Part shown: piece after piece, positions 61,043 through 64,000 of the stretch
Numbering within the stretch: the first letter of the stretch is position 1
Layout: the number at the start of each line of letters is the position of its first letter
NCBI RefSeq assembly: GCF_004340685.1
Contig: NZ_SLUN01000005.1
Coordinates: forward strand, 145,621-209,620
DNA: 64,000 nucleotides
Reading direction: 5' to 3'
Origin: Hydrogenispora ethanolica
Lineage (GTDB): Bacteria; Bacillota; UBA4882; UBA8346
The notes under the pieces: generated by a model
What the model saw: only the letters and a program-made list of their open reading frames with translations
What the model was told of the DNA's origin: nothing
Database searches by the model: none
Translations under genes and position numbers: made by a program

Positions 61043-61099
61043 ATATTCCGGGGCCGAAACGCCAAAGGCTAAAGGAATTCCGGCGTCGGCCGCGAATAT
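61043..61099 (+). other. Long stem-loop between paaK and ACT gene
   Basis: ATATTC pairs with GAATAT, and GGCCGAAACGCC with GGCGTCGGCC (two bulged A), around a loop of about 18 bases. No T-run follows. It could tune expression of the ACT gene relative to paaK. Confidence 0.5.
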
Positions 61100-61140
61100 C
61101 TCTCATACGAGGGACCTTAGTAGCGGAAAGGAGAATGAGC

Positions 61141-61572
61141 ATGAAAGTCAAGCAGATTTCGATCTTTCTCGAAAATCAGTCGGGACGCCTCGCCCGGGTC
61201 ACCAAAACTTTGGGCGATCATCATATCAACATTCGGGCCTTGTCGATCGCGGATACGACGGACTTTGGGATCCTCCGGTTGATCGTCAGCGACCCCGAGA
61301 AAGCCTGGGGGGTCTTGAAGGAGCAAGGATACACTGTCAGCGCGACGGAGATCATCGCCGTCCAGGTTCCCGACCATCCCGGCGGCCTGGCCGAGATCCT
61401 GCAGGTCCTGGACGATTGCGGAATCAATATCGAGTATATGTACGCGTTTGTGGGACGGTCCGGCAATGACGCGGTGGTGGTCTTCCGGGTCGAGAATATC
61501 GACCGGGCGATCGAACTGTTGCAACAGAAAGACGTCAAACTGTTATGCGGCAAGGAAGTATATAACGTGTGA
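61141..61572 (+). CDS. Tandem ACT-domain protein
   Basis: A 143-aa protein made of two ACT domains (about 1-68 and 70-140): [32 protein letters not shown] and [33 protein letters not shown] pairs bind amino acids at their interface. Genes like this are commonly found next to paaK in anaerobes, where an aromatic amino acid is the likely ligand. ATG 61141 uses AAAGGAG at 61127; ATG 61135 is too near. It shares the T-box transcript. Confidence 0.9.
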   Translation: MKVKQISIFLENQSGRLARVTKTLGDHHINIRALSIADTTDFGILRLIVSDPEKAWGVLKEQGYTVSATEIIAVQVPDHPGGLAEILQVLDDCGINIEYMYAFVGRSGNDAVVVFRVENIDRAIELLQQKDVKLLCGKEVYNV

Positions 61573-61614
61573 GCCGCACCGTCAGCGCCAGCGGCGCGGG
61601 TTGCGTGACAATTC

Positions 61615-61652
61615 AAAAGAGAGGCTGCTTCAAAGGCAACCTCTCTTTTTTC
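61615..61652 (+). terminator. Terminator after ACT gene
   Basis: AAAAGAGAGGcTGC and GGCAaCCTCTCTTTTTT form a long stem with a T-run. Confidence 0.88.
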
Positions 61653-61692
61653 GTAATCCGGGCGAGCTCGGCGCCAGGCCATGGGGTCCGGC

Positions 61693-62724
61693 TCACAGGA
61701 CCTGCTCGGCGATTTCGATGCCCAGCAAGTTGCGGACGTTTTCAATGGGGTTGGCGATGGAGATCGTTTCCGAGCCGGCGAAATGCAAACCGATGGCCAC
61801 GTTGTCCAGAGTGGTGATGAGCGATCCGGAATCGCCCGGTTCGGTAAAACGGCTGCTGATGATCTGGTCCCTGAAACGGGCCACCCGGTCGCCGGGGTAA
61901 CCAATATCGACGGTGGCGTGGATCAGCTGGATCTGGCCCAGCGAATAACTGGAGGAGCGGCCGGTCTTTTGCACCAGGGTGCCGAGATTGATGTCGTCGG
62001 TCCGGCGCCAGCCGCGGATCCGCCCAATCCAGTAGATGGAACGGTTTAAGCTGTCGAAGGGCCCTTCGGCGACGGCCGCATCCACCAGGTTGTTCTGCTG
62101 GTCCAGCGGGACCGGCGGGTCGAATTGAATCGGAACAAACCGGCTGAGGACGGCGATCTGGTCGGTGGGGTATTCCCCGCCGTCGGCCGGGCCCGGTTGG
62201 AGGATGGGATCGCCGATGTTTCCGGCATTGCTATCGGCCAGCACGTGGTTGTTGCTGAGAATATAATAGCGGGGGGGAATGCCGAGCCCCTGCTGCTGCA
62301 GGTCGTAGACGCAGGTGGCGATGGTGCCGGCGCTGGTATTGATGTGTCCCACGCTATAACCGCCGCTGACCGGTCTGGCCCGCAGGGTTAATTGTTGAAG
62401 AATGGCGTCATCCTGCTCGGCCTTCATCACCCCCACCTCCAGCAGATCGGTCTGCATCCCGCCCAGCTTCGACGGGATCAGATCCACCGCCGCCAACTGC
62501 TCGCGGGGGACTTTCTTGCTGACCATGACCACCATCGCCGGCTCGCCGGTGGGGCGCCCTTTCTTCCATTTGACGCCGATCCCCATTCCTACGACGTTGG
62601 CGGGCCGGTGCTTGGGGTCCAGAAAATCATCGCTTGAGGCTTCAAAAGACTTCATTGCCTCGGATTTGGCTGCTTCCGTCAGAGATTTTCGGTTGACACC
62701 CAAGGCGAAACGTCTCCTTTCCAT
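61693..62724 (-). CDS. Trypsin-like serine protease, no signal peptide
   Basis: A 343-aa S1-type peptidase. The N-terminal 100 residues (VVGMGIGVKWKKGRPTGEPAMVVMVSKKVP near 44-74) are the domain found before bacterial trypsin-like enzymes of the Nal1-type group. The catalytic His is in YYILSNNHVLAD near 155-165, Asp probably in LVDAAVA near 213, and Ser in FTEPGDSGSLI near 293-303. No signal peptide is visible, so it may be cytosolic or leave by another path. It is convergent with the ACT gene. Confidence 0.8.
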   Translation of the reverse strand: MERRRFALGVNRKSLTEAAKSEAMKSFEASSDDFLDPKHRPANVVGMGIGVKWKKGRPTGEPAMVVMVSKKVPREQLAAVDLIPSKLGGMQTDLLEVGVMKAEQDDAILQQLTLRARPVSGGYSVGHINTSAGTIATCVYDLQQQGLGIPPRYYILSNNHVLADSNAGNIGDPILQPGPADGGEYPTDQIAVLSRFVPIQFDPPVPLDQQNNLVDAAVAEGPFDSLNRSIYWIGRIRGWRRTDDINLGTLVQKTGRSSSYSLGQIQLIHATVDIGYPGDRVARFRDQIISSRFTEPGDSGSLITTLDNVAIGLHFAGSETISIANPIENVRNLLGIEIAEQVL

Positions 62725-62958
62725 ACGTTGAATACAGTTGCAGGGCGGGCCGGACTGGGGCCTGGCCGAAGCCCTCTCTGCCTTAGCCTATGTGGTGTAA
62801 AGCCGCGGCGGAACGGGAGTTCGGGCCCTGCCGGACAGTGTATCAATATGGTTAACATTCCGGGCGGACAAAGGGTTCGGGTGAGAAAAGGCGAAGTGTT
62901 GATATTGATTGCAGAAAAGTAAAAATTTTCAAATGGCCATGGAGATGAAGCGGAACTG

Positions 62959-63594
62959 ATGGGACTATATGTCAATTTAAGGGTAAAAGCACTGATCTTC
63001 GATATTGACGGCACGTTGGGCGATACCATGCCGGCGCATTGGAAGGCCTGGTCGGAAACGGGGCGAAAATACGGCTTCGACTATCCGAAGGAGCTTTTTT
63101 ATCAGAATGCCGGGATGCCCAGCCGGGCGATTGTCGCCCTGATCAACCGCGACTGCGGACTGCGCCTGGATCCGGAGCAGGTTACTGCCGCCAAAGATGC
63201 GGCGTATTTACGGCACATCCGGGAGGTTCAGCCGCTGGAGCCGGTGGTCGCGTTGGTGCACAAGTTTCACGGTCAGCTGCCGATGGGCCTCGGCACCGGA
63301 GAATGCCGGAAGATCGCCCTGCAGAACATCGGAGCCCTGGGTTTGCAGAAATACTTCGCGGCGTTGGTCAGCTGCGACGATGTGGCCCAGCCCAAACCGG
63401 ATCCCGAAACCTTCTTGCGCTGCGCCGATCGCCTGGGCGTGGCGCCCGAGTATTGCCAGGTCTTCGAAGACGGCGAGCTGGGATTGGAGGCGGCGCGGCG
63501 GGCCGGGATGATCGCCACCGATGTCCGGCCCTTCTTGATTCCGAGCGGGGCGGAAGGCCCGGAGGCGCATTCGCAGAAACTGCGGGTATCCTGA
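62959..63594 (+). CDS. HAD phosphatase, beta-phosphoglucomutase-like
   Basis: A 211-aa HAD subfamily IA enzyme: nucleophile loop LIFDIDGTLGDTMPAHWKAW near 12-31, four-helix cap, motif III lysine in AQPKPDPETFLRC near 145-157 and acidic motif IV VFEDGELGLEAARRAGM near 167-183. In beta-phosphoglucomutase the residue after DxDG is V/I; DGTLGDT here suits a sugar-phosphate phosphatase. Substrate unknown. The gap 62725-62958 has a possible 24-codon frame (62848) without an RBS. Confidence 0.88.
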   Translation: MGLYVNLRVKALIFDIDGTLGDTMPAHWKAWSETGRKYGFDYPKELFYQNAGMPSRAIVALINRDCGLRLDPEQVTAAKDAAYLRHIREVQPLEPVVALVHKFHGQLPMGLGTGECRKIALQNIGALGLQKYFAALVSCDDVAQPKPDPETFLRCADRLGVAPEYCQVFEDGELGLEAARRAGMIATDVRPFLIPSGAEGPEAHSQKLRVS

Positions 63595-63618
63595 GAGAAT
63601 GAATTTCGGAACCTCGAT

Positions 63619-63657
63619 AAAAAAGCCTTTTCCCCAAACCGGGAAAGGGCTTTTTTT
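63619..63657 (+). terminator. Terminator after HAD gene
   Basis: AAAAAGCCTTTTCCC-caaacc-GGGAAAGGGC and seven Ts; symmetrical A-run allows use in both directions. Confidence 0.88.
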
Positions 63658-63726
63658 AGGCAGCTTACCCGGCGGAATGAACCGGGTCCGCAACAGACGC
63701 GGGTGGCGGAGTCGCTAGAGTAAAAG

Positions 63727-63957
63727 GTTTTGTGACCGGAGATGCTCGCTTAATTCCTGGGAATCCCAGCGCGGGAACTGAGCAAACTGGCGCAGTTGCT
63801 GTGGAACCCCGCGCGGTAACCGCGTAAGCCTGCACCGTTTCCGGGGAACCTTGCACAGTAATTGTGCGAGCTCGCGCAGTCGCCGGGCGAGGCTGCCCGG
63901 TTGCCGGGTAAGTTGACGCAGTCACGGGGGATGCTTGTTCCGTTGCCGGGAATGTTT
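63727..63957. repeat. Degenerate 21-bp tandem array, 11 units
   Basis: Eleven units of exactly 21 bases, starting at 63727 (first three weak), with a loose consensus GCGCAGTNNCCGGGNANNCTN. Clear units begin at 63790, 63811, 63832, 63853, 63874 and 63895. The last ends where the family 1 repeat begins. Same period as the array at 29236 but different sequence and no DnaA box. No gene is seen in 63658-63957. Confidence 0.7.
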
Positions 63958-64000
63958 AGAAGCCATGTGATAAAGTCCTCAAATTCGGAAATCACTCTTT
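63958..64000 (-). repeat. 130-bp intergenic repeat, family 1, copy 5 (partial)
   Basis: AGAAGCCATGTGATAAAGTC and the following AAATTCGGAAATCA match the right end of the family in reverse. It is cut by the window edge. Confidence 0.9.

Noticed and set aside
62728-62922. 64-codon frame upstream of HAD gene
   Set aside because: No RBS and no homology seen; its last 24 codons (from ATG 62848) look more protein-like but cannot be supported.

Overview
The window looks like a chromosomal segment of a GC-rich, spore-forming member of the Bacillota that probably has two membranes. The spore-former assignment rests on a spoIID-spoIIQ-spoIIID-mbl cluster (51512-54906), the same order as in Bacillus and Clostridia. 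It is supported by candidate sigma-E and sigma-F promoters, a T-box leader and many strong Shine-Dalgarno sites. The two-membrane inference rests on an ExbB-ExbD-TonB-like set (6434-8595) followed by a secreted cohesin-like protein and a protein built as signal peptide, one SLH domain, coiled coil and C-terminal hydrophobic helix (10640-11434), like the outer-membrane tethers of Thermotoga. A Limnochordia-type lineage would fit, but this is inference.

Layout. 208-5625: zinc-ribbon microprotein, TSCPD protein, class II fructose bisphosphatase, a MocR-type regulator divergent from a flavodoxin-fold oxidoreductase plus acetyltransferase, and CheX. 5664-13269: envelope energy-transduction and secreted proteins, with two kinds of short intergenic repeat. 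13311-24524: sugar catabolism, with a KdgK-like kinase behind a GntR-type operator and a possible attenuator, a LacI regulator, and a long operon coding a ribose/rhamnose-type ABC importer, DhaK, DhaL, a cupin-like protein and a 3-hydroxyisobutyrate-dehydrogenase-family enzyme. This arrangement suggests uptake and phosphorylation of a short keto-sugar. 24709-28941: a MarR regulator and a pair of half-ABC transporters behind palindromic operators. 29236-29571: a 16-unit 21-bp array carrying six exact DnaA boxes. 29715-35948: MFS transporter, AraC regulator, GntR/LacI hybrid regulator, LarA-like racemase, a 574-bp repeat element and a HAD protein. 36000-43478: histidine kinase, CapA-like protein, YaiI, BON protein, CCA-adding enzyme and CorA. 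43731-51193: a likely organophosphate or polyol-phosphate scavenging operon (GDPD, four ABC components, two unknown proteins, a PHP phosphoesterase). 51512-57315: sporulation cluster, then KtrB-KtrA potassium uptake preceded by a structured RNA candidate. 57365-64000: TtcA-like protein, MntA-HepT toxin-antitoxin pair, T-box-controlled PaaK plus ACT protein, serine protease, HAD phosphatase and a second 21-bp array.

The most notable non-coding content is a roughly 130-bp repeat family with terminal inverted repeats (five copies, two in tandem inside the 44-51 kb operon), a second 90-bp family (two copies), the DnaA-box array, a second degenerate 21-bp array and a 574-bp inverted-arm minisatellite. 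No rRNA, tRNA, insertion sequence with transposase, CRISPR array or prophage was seen.
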